NCBI RefSeq assembly: GCF_017916365.1
Contig: NZ_JAFMSU010000001.1
Span: 1,302,001-1,366,000, forward strand
DNA: 64,000 nt
Direction: 5' to 3'
Source: Rufibacter roseolus
Lineage (GTDB): Bacteria; Bacteroidota; Bacteroidia; Cytophagales; Hymenobacteraceae
Part shown: positions 28,784 to 36,991 of the stretch, in pieces
Layout of the letters: every line of letters begins with the position of its first letter
Position numbering within the stretch: the first letter of the stretch is position 1
Notes under the pieces: model-generated
What the model was told of the DNA's origin: nothing
The model's database searches: none
What the model saw: only the letters and a program-made list of their open reading frames with translations
Made by a program: the position numbers and the translations under genes

Positions 28784-31700
28784 TTAAAAACCAATGTTGA
28801 TGCCGGCGCTCAGGGTTCTGGCCAAAGGATACACACTCAGGTCCACGCCGCTGGTACCTACCTCCGGGTCAAAGCCGGTGTAATCTGTGAAGGTGAACAG
28901 GTTCTGGCCCGAGACATAGATTCTGGCAGAGCTCATCTTCACTTTCTGGGTGAGGCTTTGCGGCAGGGTATAGCCCAGGGTCACGTTCTTCACCCGCAGG
29001 TAAGAACCGTCCTCAATGAAGCGGGTAGAGTTTCTGGTGTTTTTGTTAGGATCATTGAAGACCGCCCGCGGCATGGTGGTGCTTGGGTTGGACTCGGTCC
29101 AGCGGTTCAGGGTAGCGGTAGTCTGGTTCTGCGCCACGGCCATGCCTTCTTGGAAAACCCTATTGGCGTTGAAGATGTCGTTGCCCTCTACCCCTTGCAG
29201 GAACAAGGTGAAATCAAAGCCTTTCCAGGCCAGGGTGTTGTTCAAGGCAAAGGTGAACCGAGGGTTAGGGTCGCCAATGTACGTGCGGTCTGCGTCGGTG
29301 ATCTGTCCGTCGTTGTTGATGTCCAGGAACTTTACGTCGCCGGGTCTGGTGCTGTTGAAAGGGTCAGCGCCCTGTTGCTGGCGGGCATAGTTGTCAACCT
29401 CTTCCTGGGTCTGGAAAATGCCGTTCATGATGAAGCCGTAGAATGAGTTGATGGGATAACCCACTTTCTGCCGGTTAATCTGCCCTATACCGCCGTACAA
29501 AGGCACATCGCCGTTCAGGTTCAAGACCTCGTTCTTATTGATGGAAAAGTTGAAGTTGGTGCTCCACTCCAGGGCCCCCGTCAGGTTCTGGGAGTTCACG
29601 GCGAACTCAAGCCCTTTGTTCCGCACTTTCCCGAAGTTGATGCTGGGCACGAAGATGTCTGAATATCCCGTAGTCACCGGCACGTTCATGGGCACCAGCA
29701 TGTCATTGGTGTTTTTCAGATAGGCATCTACGGTCACGTTTACGCGGCCGTTTAGGAAAGCAAGGTCTAAACCAAGGTTGGATTGCTCCACCTCTTCCCA
29801 GCGTACATCGGCGTTAGGCAGCACCACCGGTACCACCGAGTTGACCACGGTATTATTAAAGTTGGCTTCGCCGATGGCTAGCCGGGACGCATAGGCGTAG
29901 TTCCCAATGTTCTGGTTACCGGTGATGCCGTATCCCACCCGCAGTGACAGATCGCTCAGCCAGCCTATTTCCTTGAAGAATCCTTCTTCTGAGATGCGCC
30001 ATTTGGCTGAGGCCGAAGGGAAGGTGCCGTAACGGTTATTGGGTCCGAAGCGGCTGCTGCCGTCGCGGCGGATGTTGGCCGTGAGCAAATACTTGTCATT
30101 GTAGTTGTAGTTCACCCGGCCCAGAAGCGAGAACAGAGCCCAGTCGCTGGCGTTTCCGCCGGAAGGAAGCATCAGGGTGGCGTTGTCCAGTTGCTGGGCA
30201 TCATCACTGACGAAATCCTGGCCGGCGGCATTCATCTGGTCGTAGCGGTTGTCCTGGGCGCTGGTTCCGGCCAGAATGGTGAGGTGGTGCTTCTCCCCGA
30301 AGGTGGCATCATAGGTAAGGTAATTGTCCCAAAGTTTGGTGATGCTCTTGTTGGAGCCCTGGTAGAGGGTGCTGAACTCATTGGCGATGGGTTTCCAGGC
30401 GTATTGCGGGCTCCAGTTGCGGTTATCCCAGAAGGCCGCCTGAATACCCACGGTGGTTTTGAAGGTCAGCTGCGGCAGGAGGGTGAACTCCCCGCTGAGG
30501 TTGCCCAGCACATTGTAACCCGTGGTGGTGTTGTCATTGAGCAATGCCTGCCCGATGGGGTTGCGCACATCGCCGTACCAGTTGCTTTGGCCCTCGGGGC
30601 CAGCCCAGGTACCGTCTGGGTTGCGGATGGGCTGCACGGGAAGCGCCGCCATGGCATTGCGGATATCCACGGTGCCGCTGCTCTTCTTGTCATGGCTCAA
30701 AAGCAGGTTATTGGAAAGCTTGAACCACGGGAAGAAGTTGTTGTTGCTGTTGAGCGTGAGGGTATACCGTTTGTAGCGGTTATTGATCACAATCCCCTCC
30801 TGGTCTGTATAGGTGCCCGAAGCATAGAAATTAGACTTCTCCGTACCACCAGAGTAAGACAATGAGTAGTTCTGCTGCGGAGCCGATTGGAAATATTCGC
30901 CTAGCCAATCTGTGTTGGTAGAGATGGAAGCCGGGTCTGCGTAGGCCGGGTTCTGGATTTGACCGTTGTTGGCCATGATCTCGTTGTGCAACGCCGCGAA
31001 CTGGGCCGAGTTCAACATCTTCACCGTGCTGGTGGCCTGCTGCACCGCAGTATACGCCTTGAACTCCAGACGCCCTTTCTCAGAACCTCTTCTGGTGGTG
31101 ATCTGTACCACCCCGTTGGCGCCCCTTGAACCATAAATAGCGGTGGCGGAGGCATCTTTCAGGATATCCATGGTGGCGATGTCATCCGGGTTGATGGCAT
31201 TCAAAGGTAAGTCGGTGGGTACGCCATCAATCACGATCAGCGGGTCACTGTTCCCGATGGTACCGGTGCCCCTCACCCTGATGGTCACGTTGCTGCCCGG
31301 AGCCCCTGAGCCCACCACCTGCACCCCTGCGGCGCGCCCCTGCAAGGCCTGGCCCGCATCGGGTACCGGCAGCGAACGGGTTTCCTCCATGTTCACGGAG
31401 GAAACTGCTCCCGTCACTTCTCTTCTGTTTTGGGTGCCATAACCTACCACTACCACCTCGTCCAGGGCTTTGGCGTCTTCCAGCAGCACCACGTCTATAT
31501 TGGTCTGTGTGGTTACCGGTATTTCTTGGTTTAGGTACCCGATGTACGTGATTTGCAAGGTGCCCCCCGTTTCTGGTACCGAGATTTTGAACTTTCCTTC
31601 CACGTCCGTAGCCGCACCAATGGTGGTTCCTTTTACCACCACAGACACTCCGGGAAGCCCGGTGCCCGCAGCATCTTTCACAGTGCCAGACACAGCACGG

Positions 31701-31852
31701 GTACCTTGGGCCTGGGCGGATACTGCCAGGAGGAGGAAGCCAACCATTACCACCATCTGGCGATATCCGTTGGACCATAATCCATCTCTGCAGAATACGC
31801 AGGCCACAAAAGAACTAAGCTTTGGTGGCCATTGAGTTAAATGTTTGGTCAT
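28784..31852 (-). CDS. SusC/RagA-family TonB-dependent outer-membrane transporter (dextran locus)
   Basis: A 1022-residue TonB-dependent transporter. A long signal peptide (1-49, ending 'SAQAQ') is followed by a carboxypeptidase-regulatory-like beta-sandwich (about 53-123) and the SusC signature 'LDEVVVVGYGTQ' (130-141) at the TonB-box position. Next come the plug (about 145-250, with 'IDGVP' and 'DATAIYGSRGANGVV') and a 22-strand barrel ending in 'LSAGINIGF'. It is the first gene of the apparent operon susC-susD-susE-GH66. The SusR-type regulator gene lies just upstream on the same strand. It should import oligosaccharides released by the GH66 enzyme. Confidence 0.97.
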   Translation of the reverse strand: MTKHLTQWPPKLSSFVACVFCRDGLWSNGYRQMVVMVGFLLLAVSAQAQGTRAVSGTVKDAAGTGLPGVSVVVKGTTIGAATDVEGKFKISVPETGGTLQITYIGYLNQEIPVTTQTNIDVVLLEDAKALDEVVVVGYGTQNRREVTGAVSSVNMEETRSLPVPDAGQALQGRAAGVQVVGSGAPGSNVTIRVRGTGTIGNSDPLIVIDGVPTDLPLNAINPDDIATMDILKDASATAIYGSRGANGVVQITTRRGSEKGRLEFKAYTAVQQATSTVKMLNSAQFAALHNEIMANNGQIQNPAYADPASISTNTDWLGEYFQSAPQQNYSLSYSGGTEKSNFYASGTYTDQEGIVINNRYKRYTLTLNSNNNFFPWFKLSNNLLLSHDKKSSGTVDIRNAMAALPVQPIRNPDGTWAGPEGQSNWYGDVRNPIGQALLNDNTTTGYNVLGNLSGEFTLLPQLTFKTTVGIQAAFWDNRNWSPQYAWKPIANEFSTLYQGSNKSITKLWDNYLTYDATFGEKHHLTILAGTSAQDNRYDQMNAAGQDFVSDDAQQLDNATLMLPSGGNASDWALFSLLGRVNYNYNDKYLLTANIRRDGSSRFGPNNRYGTFPSASAKWRISEEGFFKEIGWLSDLSLRVGYGITGNQNIGNYAYASRLAIGEANFNNTVVNSVVPVVLPNADVRWEEVEQSNLGLDLAFLNGRVNVTVDAYLKNTNDMLVPMNVPVTTGYSDIFVPSINFGKVRNKGLEFAVNSQNLTGALEWSTNFNFSINKNEVLNLNGDVPLYGGIGQINRQKVGYPINSFYGFIMNGIFQTQEEVDNYARQQQGADPFNSTRPGDVKFLDINNDGQITDADRTYIGDPNPRFTFALNNTLAWKGFDFTLFLQGVEGNDIFNANRVFQEGMAVAQNQTTATLNRWTESNPSTTMPRAVFNDPNKNTRNSTRFIEDGSYLRVKNVTLGYTLPQSLTQKVKMSSARIYVSGQNLFTFTDYTGFDPEVGTSGVDLSVYPLARTLSAGINIGF

Positions 31853-32417
31853 AAAGGTGTGAAGTAAGTTATGTTAGCTATTAAGAATTGCCATTTTGTT
31901 AATTATGAGGGTTTGGCCCCAAGAGGAGAAGAGCAGGACAGGATAGAATGAGATGGCTGCTTATTCCCTGTTTACAAATTTGAGATTCTTATCAGCCAAG
32001 AAGAAGAAAGTGAAATGGAAAGTAAATGTTTTCACAAAGGGTTTATTTGTATTGTATTGATTTTCAGATAGTTGTTTTTGTTTTTTGGCTTAATTGGGTA
32101 GGTGAAAAAGTAAATGATTTGGAGCGAACAGGTGGTGTTTTAAGGTGAATTTCCCTGTTGGCTCCCTGTTTTGACTCGGGCAATCCCAAGCGAAGGCTGA
32201 ATAGATCCTTTTTGGAATATTGACAAAATGTCAAAAGAAGTCCTTGGGTCTGCGCGCGGGAGTTGGATGAGAAGGCGGGAAGAAAGAATGGTAAGTGGGG
32301 CTGGAACGGGGCGTAAAAAGAAAACCCTTTTGGGGCTCTTTTTGCGAAAAGAGCCCCAAAAGGGAAATGCTGAACTTCGGGGAGGACCGGCAAGGGACTA
32401 CACGTCTCTAGGCCTGC
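31853..32417. other. 565-bp region upstream of susC (dextran locus)
   Basis: It carries the susC promoter region and the 3' end of the SusR-like regulator. The terminator hairpin of the regulator is at 32325-32364. Between 31860 and 32120 the sequence is unusually A/T-rich. I could not find a complete TTTG/TAnnTTTG pair for susC, which would fit an activator-dependent promoter. No gene seen. Confidence 0.5.
32325..32364 (-). terminator. Terminator of the SusR-like gene; dispersed palindrome, copy 15 (perfect)
   Basis: Perfect 18-bp stem: CCCTTTTGGGGCTCTTTT (32325-32342), loop TGCG, and its exact complement (32347-32364). Followed by TTTTCTTTTTAC on the minus strand. It lies 53 bases past the regulator stop and belongs to the dispersed palindrome family. 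Confidence 0.85.
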
Positions 32418-34130
32418 CTAAAAGGCTTTGATCTCCATGATCTTCTCCTCAAAATCGTCGTTGGGCAGGATGGACCGGTTCTTAACCTTGGTTTTGTAGT
32501 TGTAGATGGTCCGCACGGAGTAGTCCAGGAACTGGGCCACCTGCTCGTGGTCGGTAATGCCCAGGCGCAGGAGCGCGAAGATGCGGAGTTCTATGTTGAG
32601 GGAGTTCTTGTCTTTGAGCCTGATCCGGTCCTCTTCCTTGAAGTACGAGTTGAAGGTGGAAACGAAGTTGGGGAAAAGCTTCAGGAAGGTCTGGTCAAAG
32701 CTCTGGAACAACAGCTCGCGCTCGTTCTGCACGTTGATGCTCTTCATGGCGTGCCCAATCTCGTCATACTTCTTGGCCATGAGTTTGCGGTCAATAGACT
32801 TCTTGAACTTGTCTATCTTGTCCAGGTACGTAGACTGGAAATTGAAAGAGTAGCCAATGTACTCCTCCTTGATCACGTTGGCCTCAATCAGTTTTTCGTT
32901 TGTTTCCCGAAGTTTGTCATAGGCATCGGTAAGCGTCTGCTTGGCTTCCACCAGCTCATCATTGGTTTGCTGCAGCTTGTCAAACGCCTCAGTGAGGGTA
33001 CGTTTCGCCTCCCGCAGCTGCTTCAATTGCCGGAAGATGATGTAAGCAAACACCAATACCAGCAAGGACAGCACCGTCACCACGATGGCGTAAATGTAGA
33101 GCCGCTGGCGCTGCCCTTCCACGGTAGAGAGACGCTCGCCTTCAATAATGGGCAGGATCGCCGCCACCTGGATGGTCCGTTGTTTGGCCCCATAAAAGGT
33201 AGCGTCCCGTAAAGCCTGCTTGATGTATTCGTAGGCCCGTACCTCGTCTCCGGTCTTGTACAGGAACTCCGCCAGGGTCATAAGCGCCACCCCCTCCTTC
33301 ACCGATCCTTTCATATCCGCGATGGCGGCTTTGGCCATCATCTCAATGGCTTTGTCCACGTTTCCTTTTTTGTAGTAGATATTGCCCAGGGAGTTGGCCG
33401 CCATGGCATATTGGTTCAGCGTGGGATTGAACCGGTCCAGGATTGTCTGGAAATAGCCCCGGGCCTCATCTGGTTTCTGCGCGATCTCTGCCCGCATTCC
33501 CTTCATGGCATGGAACTGCAGCTTGCTCTCATCCAGCAACGCCAGCGCGGAGTCGGCGTAAATCTCGCCTTTCTTAGAATAGCGCGAGGAGTAAAAGATG
33601 TCCTGGGTATAGCCGGAGAGGTCATAGTACGCCCGCGATTTCAAGGCATAATAATCTAACCGCACACTGTCTGGCAAGTTGGTTGCCCTGATGTTTTCCA
33701 GGGAGTCCAGCGCCTCGTTGTACATGCCTGAGGAGACCAGGATAAAGCTCAGTTTCAGTTTGGCGTGCGTAACTCTCACCGGATCATTCATCTTTCTGGC
33801 TACTTCCTGCAGTTTTAAGGCATAGGCAAAAGCGGAGTCATACTTAAAGGCGCGGTATTGGTAGACAAGTTTGTCATACACGGTGAACTGGTGCAGGAGT
33901 GACCCTGAGTTCCCGTTTTTCAAGGAGTTCTTCAGTTGGTCAAGCTGTCGGTTTTTCCCCTCAATATAACTTTCATTGTTTTTAATGGTCTGGCTAAGCT
34001 CCGTGAGTAAGCTGTCAGTCACCGGAGATGCCTGGCCGTTGGAGGGGCAGACCACGCAAGAAAGCAACAGGGCAAGTGCGACCCAAAGATTCTTGCCGGT
34101 TGGAAACAAAATGGGATTCAAGTTCTTCAA
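32418..34130 (-). CDS. SusR-like membrane-spanning transcriptional regulator (TPR - TM - coiled coil - HTH)
   Basis: A regulator of the SusR/DUF6377 type. I propose the TTG at 34130 as start (570 residues). It opens a normal signal peptide ('KNLNPILFPTGKNLWVALAL') and lies about 70 bases after a well-matched promoter. The longest frame (TTG 34196) would start only about 8 bases from the expected transcript start. Periplasmic TPR-like helices (about 40-335) are followed by one membrane segment (about 345-368), a cytoplasmic coiled coil (371-425) and an HTH near the C-terminus (about 510-555, 'ITDHEQVAQFLDYSVRTIY'). The coiled coil contains a 21-residue (three-heptad) tandem duplication. SusR-type proteins activate starch- or dextran-type loci in response to an alpha-gluco-oligosaccharide, and its place directly upstream of susC fits that. 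Family assignment good; start uncertain. Confidence 0.85.
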   Translation of the reverse strand: MKNLNPILFPTGKNLWVALALLLSCVVCPSNGQASPVTDSLLTELSQTIKNNESYIEGKNRQLDQLKNSLKNGNSGSLLHQFTVYDKLVYQYRAFKYDSAFAYALKLQEVARKMNDPVRVTHAKLKLSFILVSSGMYNEALDSLENIRATNLPDSVRLDYYALKSRAYYDLSGYTQDIFYSSRYSKKGEIYADSALALLDESKLQFHAMKGMRAEIAQKPDEARGYFQTILDRFNPTLNQYAMAANSLGNIYYKKGNVDKAIEMMAKAAIADMKGSVKEGVALMTLAEFLYKTGDEVRAYEYIKQALRDATFYGAKQRTIQVAAILPIIEGERLSTVEGQRQRLYIYAIVVTVLSLLVLVFAYIIFRQLKQLREAKRTLTEAFDKLQQTNDELVEAKQTLTDAYDKLRETNEKLIEANVIKEEYIGYSFNFQSTYLDKIDKFKKSIDRKLMAKKYDEIGHAMKSINVQNERELLFQSFDQTFLKLFPNFVSTFNSYFKEEDRIRLKDKNSLNIELRIFALLRLGITDHEQVAQFLDYSVRTIYNYKTKVKNRSILPNDDFEEKIMEIKAF

Positions 34131-34209
34131 AGAAGCTTCTGATCTGATATGAATAAAGCAAAATGAGCTGCCAAAGCTAAGGGGAGGCAGATGCAACGCT
34201 AAAGATACC

Positions 34210-34239
34210 CAAATATAGAACCTTATGCCGGGTGACAGA
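34210..34239 (-). promoter_or_regulatory. Promoter of the SusR-like gene
   Basis: On the minus strand TATATTTG (34217-34210) is an exact TAnnTTTG -7 box. TCTG (34239-34236), one mismatch from TTTG, lies 18 bases upstream. The expected transcript start is near 34203. Confidence 0.5.
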
Positions 34240-34310
34240 ACTAAAACTGTGAAAGGCGGCGCACCTCTGGGCAGGGAAAAGCAGTGAAGGTCAGAAAGGG
34301 CTTTAACGCT

Positions 34311-34358
34311 AATCGGGTTTAGGGGCTGTTTTGCGGAAAACAGCCCCTAAACCCGATT
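34311..34358 (-). terminator. Terminator of bglX; dispersed palindrome, copy 16 (perfect)
   Basis: Perfect 22-bp stem (34311-34332 with 34337-34358) with loop GCGG. The core GGGGCTGTTTT / AAAACAGCCCC is that of the dispersed family, extended by TTTA/TAAA and CGGG/CCCG. It lies 24 bases past the bglX stop. Confidence 0.88.
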
Positions 34359-34382
34359 CAATATATCTGATTATAAGTCCTG

Positions 34383-36773
34383 TTACGGATTACCCGCTGA
34401 GGCGCCCGAAGCAGTGAGCGTAAATGGCGCGGACTTCACGTCACGAGAGTTAGAGCCTACGTACACCATGAAATCGCCGGGCTCGGCTACGTACTTCATG
34501 TTGATGTCGTAGAACTTGAGGTCGTTCTCGGTGAGGGTGAAGGTCACGGTCTGCGTCTCGCCTTTTTTGAGGAAGACCTTCCTGAAGTTCTTCAGTTCCT
34601 TCACCGGCCGGGAGACGGTGCCCACCAAATCCTGCACGTACAGCTGCACCACTTCCTCGCCGTCATAGTTGCCGGTATTCTGCACCTGCACGCTCACCGT
34701 CATATTGCCGCCCGGTTGAAGGTTGGCGGTGCTCAGCGTAGGGGCCGAGATGGAGAAGGTGGTATAGCTCAACCCAAACCCGAACGGATACAGCGGATCA
34801 TTGGACACGTCCAGGTAGCGGGATTTGTACTTGTCCAGCTGCTGCCCGCCGTATGGCCGACCCGTCATTTTGGCATTGTAGTAAATAGGCACCTGCCCCA
34901 CGTTCTGCGGGAAAGTAGCCGTGATTTTGCCGGACGGATTATAGTTCCCGAACAGCACATCGGCGATGGCGTTGCCGCCCTCGGTACCAGGGAACCAGGC
35001 TTCCAGCATGGCGTCTACGTTGTCGTTTTCCCACTTCAGCGCCATAGGCCGGCCGTTCATGAGCACCACCACCAAGGGCTTACCGGTGGCTTTCAAGGCT
35101 TTGAGCAGATCCAACTGGCGGCCCGGCAAGGTGATGTCTGAGCGGCTGGAGGCCTCACCGGTCATGCCCTGCGATTCACCTACCACTGCCACCACTACAT
35201 CGGCCCGGCGAGCGACCTGCACCGCCTCCCTGATCATAGCTTCCGCGGAGCGTGGGTCAACTTCAATGTTGCCACCGTGGGCGTTCAACCGGCGCAGCAT
35301 GAGCGTATCATCGGCGATGTTCGCTCCTTTGGCGTAGGTGATTTTCAAGCCCGGTCCGGCTACGTTCCGGATGCCCTGTTCTACACTTATGGCCTGTTTC
35401 CAGTCACCGGCGCCGTTCCAGTTGCCTAATTGGTCTACCTGGCTTTTCACCAGCGGGCCCACGAGCGCAATGGAACCTGTTTTCTTGAGGGGCAAGGTCT
35501 GGTTCCGGTTTTTGAGCAACACCATGGTACGGCGGGCGATGTCACGGGAGGCATCACGGTACTCTTTTTTCAGGAGCGTTTCTTTGGCGCGCTGCTCGTT
35601 CGCGTAGCGGTACGGGTCTTCAAACAAGCCCAGTTTGTACTTGGCCTCCAGGATGCGCCGGCAGGCGACGTTGATCTGGTCCTCGGTTACTTTTTTGTCC
35701 TTCACCAGTTGACCCAGGTGTTTCAGGAAGACTTCGCCCACCATGTCCATGTCAATGCCGGCGTCCAGGGCTACCTTGGCTACCTCGTACTCGTTTTTGC
35801 CCAGCCCGTGCGGAATCAGCTCATTGATGGCGGTGTAGTCGGTGACCACCATTCCATCGAAGCCCCACTGGTTCCGGAGCAGTTCGGTCATGAGCCAACG
35901 GTTACCGGTAGCGGCCACGCCGTTGATGTCGTTGAACGAGGACATGACGCTGGCGGCTCCCGCATCCAGGGCGGCTTTGTAGGGCGGCAGATACTCTTCC
36001 ATCATGCGGCGCTCGCTCATATCAGTAGTGTTGTAGTCGCGGCCGGCCTCGGCGGCGCCGTACAGCGCGAAGTGCTTCACGCAGGCCATCACCGTGTTGT
36101 TAGCCGACAGGTCATTGCCCTGGTAGCCGCGCACCATGGCCTTGGCGATCTGGCAACCCAGCCAGGTGTCCTCGCCGGCACCCTCGGCAATGCGGCCCCA
36201 ACGCGGATCACGGGCGATGTCTACCATGGGCGAGAAAACCCAGTTCAAACCATCCGCTGAGGCTTCGTCGGCGGCGATGCGGGCGCTGCGTTCAATGGCG
36301 GCCAAGTCCCAGGATGCGGCCAGGGCAATGGGCATCGGGAAGATGGTGCGGTGCCCGTGGATGACGTCGTACCCAAAGAGGAGCGGGATTTTGAGACGCG
36401 ATTGGGTGATGGCTTTCTCCTGCAGTTTACGCACGGCAATAGGTGTAAAGGTGTTGAACACGCCGCCCACCAGCCCTTTGGTGATGTTCTCGTCCACGTT
36501 TTCGCTCACCACCGGACCCGTCACTGTAAAGCCCACCGATACCAGGTTCAGCTGCCCGATTTTCTCCTCCAGCGTCATCTTGCCCATGAGGTCGTCAATA
36601 AAGGCTTTCATCTTGGGGTCCTGCGGTCGGGTGGGGATTGAGTTAGTGGCGGTGGCCGCAGTCTGGTTTTGTCCGGTACCGGTGGAGGCAGTTTCCGGGG
36701 TTTTCTGCGGAGGCATCTGCGTGCAGCCTCCACTTATCAGCAGGATCAAGGCAAGGGTAAAATTTCTCATCAT
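34383..36773 (-). CDS. bglX: GH3 beta-glucosidase, BglX type, lipoprotein
   Basis: A 797-residue (or 796 from the adjacent second ATG) family 3 enzyme with a lipoprotein signal (Cys17 in 'ISGGC'). I chose the twin ATGs at 36773/36770 over the frame start at 36836. BglX-branch motifs are present: 'LLFGYDVIHGHRTIFP' (131-146), 'DPRWGRIAEGAGEDTWL' (189-205), 'KHFALYGA' (233-240) and the nucleophile Asp312 in 'MVVTDYTAIN'. A C-terminal FN3-like domain completes it. BglX-type enzymes remove glucose from beta-linked gluco-oligosaccharides. One Bacteroides member beside a GH144 gene prefers sophoro- (beta-1,2) oligosaccharides. Here it follows GH43 and two GH144 genes on the same strand, so the same role is likely. 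It is separated from them by a 218-bp gap holding two palindrome copies. Confidence 0.94.
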   Translation of the reverse strand: MMRNFTLALILLISGGCTQMPPQKTPETASTGTGQNQTAATATNSIPTRPQDPKMKAFIDDLMGKMTLEEKIGQLNLVSVGFTVTGPVVSENVDENITKGLVGGVFNTFTPIAVRKLQEKAITQSRLKIPLLFGYDVIHGHRTIFPMPIALAASWDLAAIERSARIAADEASADGLNWVFSPMVDIARDPRWGRIAEGAGEDTWLGCQIAKAMVRGYQGNDLSANNTVMACVKHFALYGAAEAGRDYNTTDMSERRMMEEYLPPYKAALDAGAASVMSSFNDINGVAATGNRWLMTELLRNQWGFDGMVVTDYTAINELIPHGLGKNEYEVAKVALDAGIDMDMVGEVFLKHLGQLVKDKKVTEDQINVACRRILEAKYKLGLFEDPYRYANEQRAKETLLKKEYRDASRDIARRTMVLLKNRNQTLPLKKTGSIALVGPLVKSQVDQLGNWNGAGDWKQAISVEQGIRNVAGPGLKITYAKGANIADDTLMLRRLNAHGGNIEVDPRSAEAMIREAVQVARRADVVVAVVGESQGMTGEASSRSDITLPGRQLDLLKALKATGKPLVVVLMNGRPMALKWENDNVDAMLEAWFPGTEGGNAIADVLFGNYNPSGKITATFPQNVGQVPIYYNAKMTGRPYGGQQLDKYKSRYLDVSNDPLYPFGFGLSYTTFSISAPTLSTANLQPGGNMTVSVQVQNTGNYDGEEVVQLYVQDLVGTVSRPVKELKNFRKVFLKKGETQTVTFTLTENDLKFYDINMKYVAEPGDFMVYVGSNSRDVKSAPFTLTASGASAGNP

Positions 36774-36858
36774 GCGCGCGTGTTTAGTGGCTTCTAATGG
36801 TATTCTCTCATATTCTTTTCGGCCAACCGATGACATCTCACCGGCGAAATCTGACCTA

Positions 36859-36898
36859 CCGTTTTATGGCAGTTTTGGTAAAATCAGCCATAAAACGG
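36859..36898. repeat. Dispersed palindrome, copy 17
   Basis: The outer arms CCGTTTTATGGC (36859-36870) and GCCATAAAACGG (36887-36898) pair perfectly over 12 bp. The inner arms AGTTTT/AAAATC pair partly. It lies between GH43 and bglX. Confidence 0.75.
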
Positions 36899-36948
36899 AA
36901 CTGTACTTTGGGCACTTTTCATCTGCTGTTTCACCTGAATTCAGGCGA

Positions 36949-36990
36949 GGCGTTTCGGGCCTGTTTTCCTGAAATCGGCTTCAAAACACC
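36949..36990. repeat. Dispersed palindrome, copy 18
   Basis: GGCGTTTCGGGCCTGTTTT, loop CCTG, then AAATCGGCTTCAAAACACC. It ends two bases before the GH43 stop codon and may serve as its terminator. Confidence 0.7.
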
Positions 36991-36991
36991 T

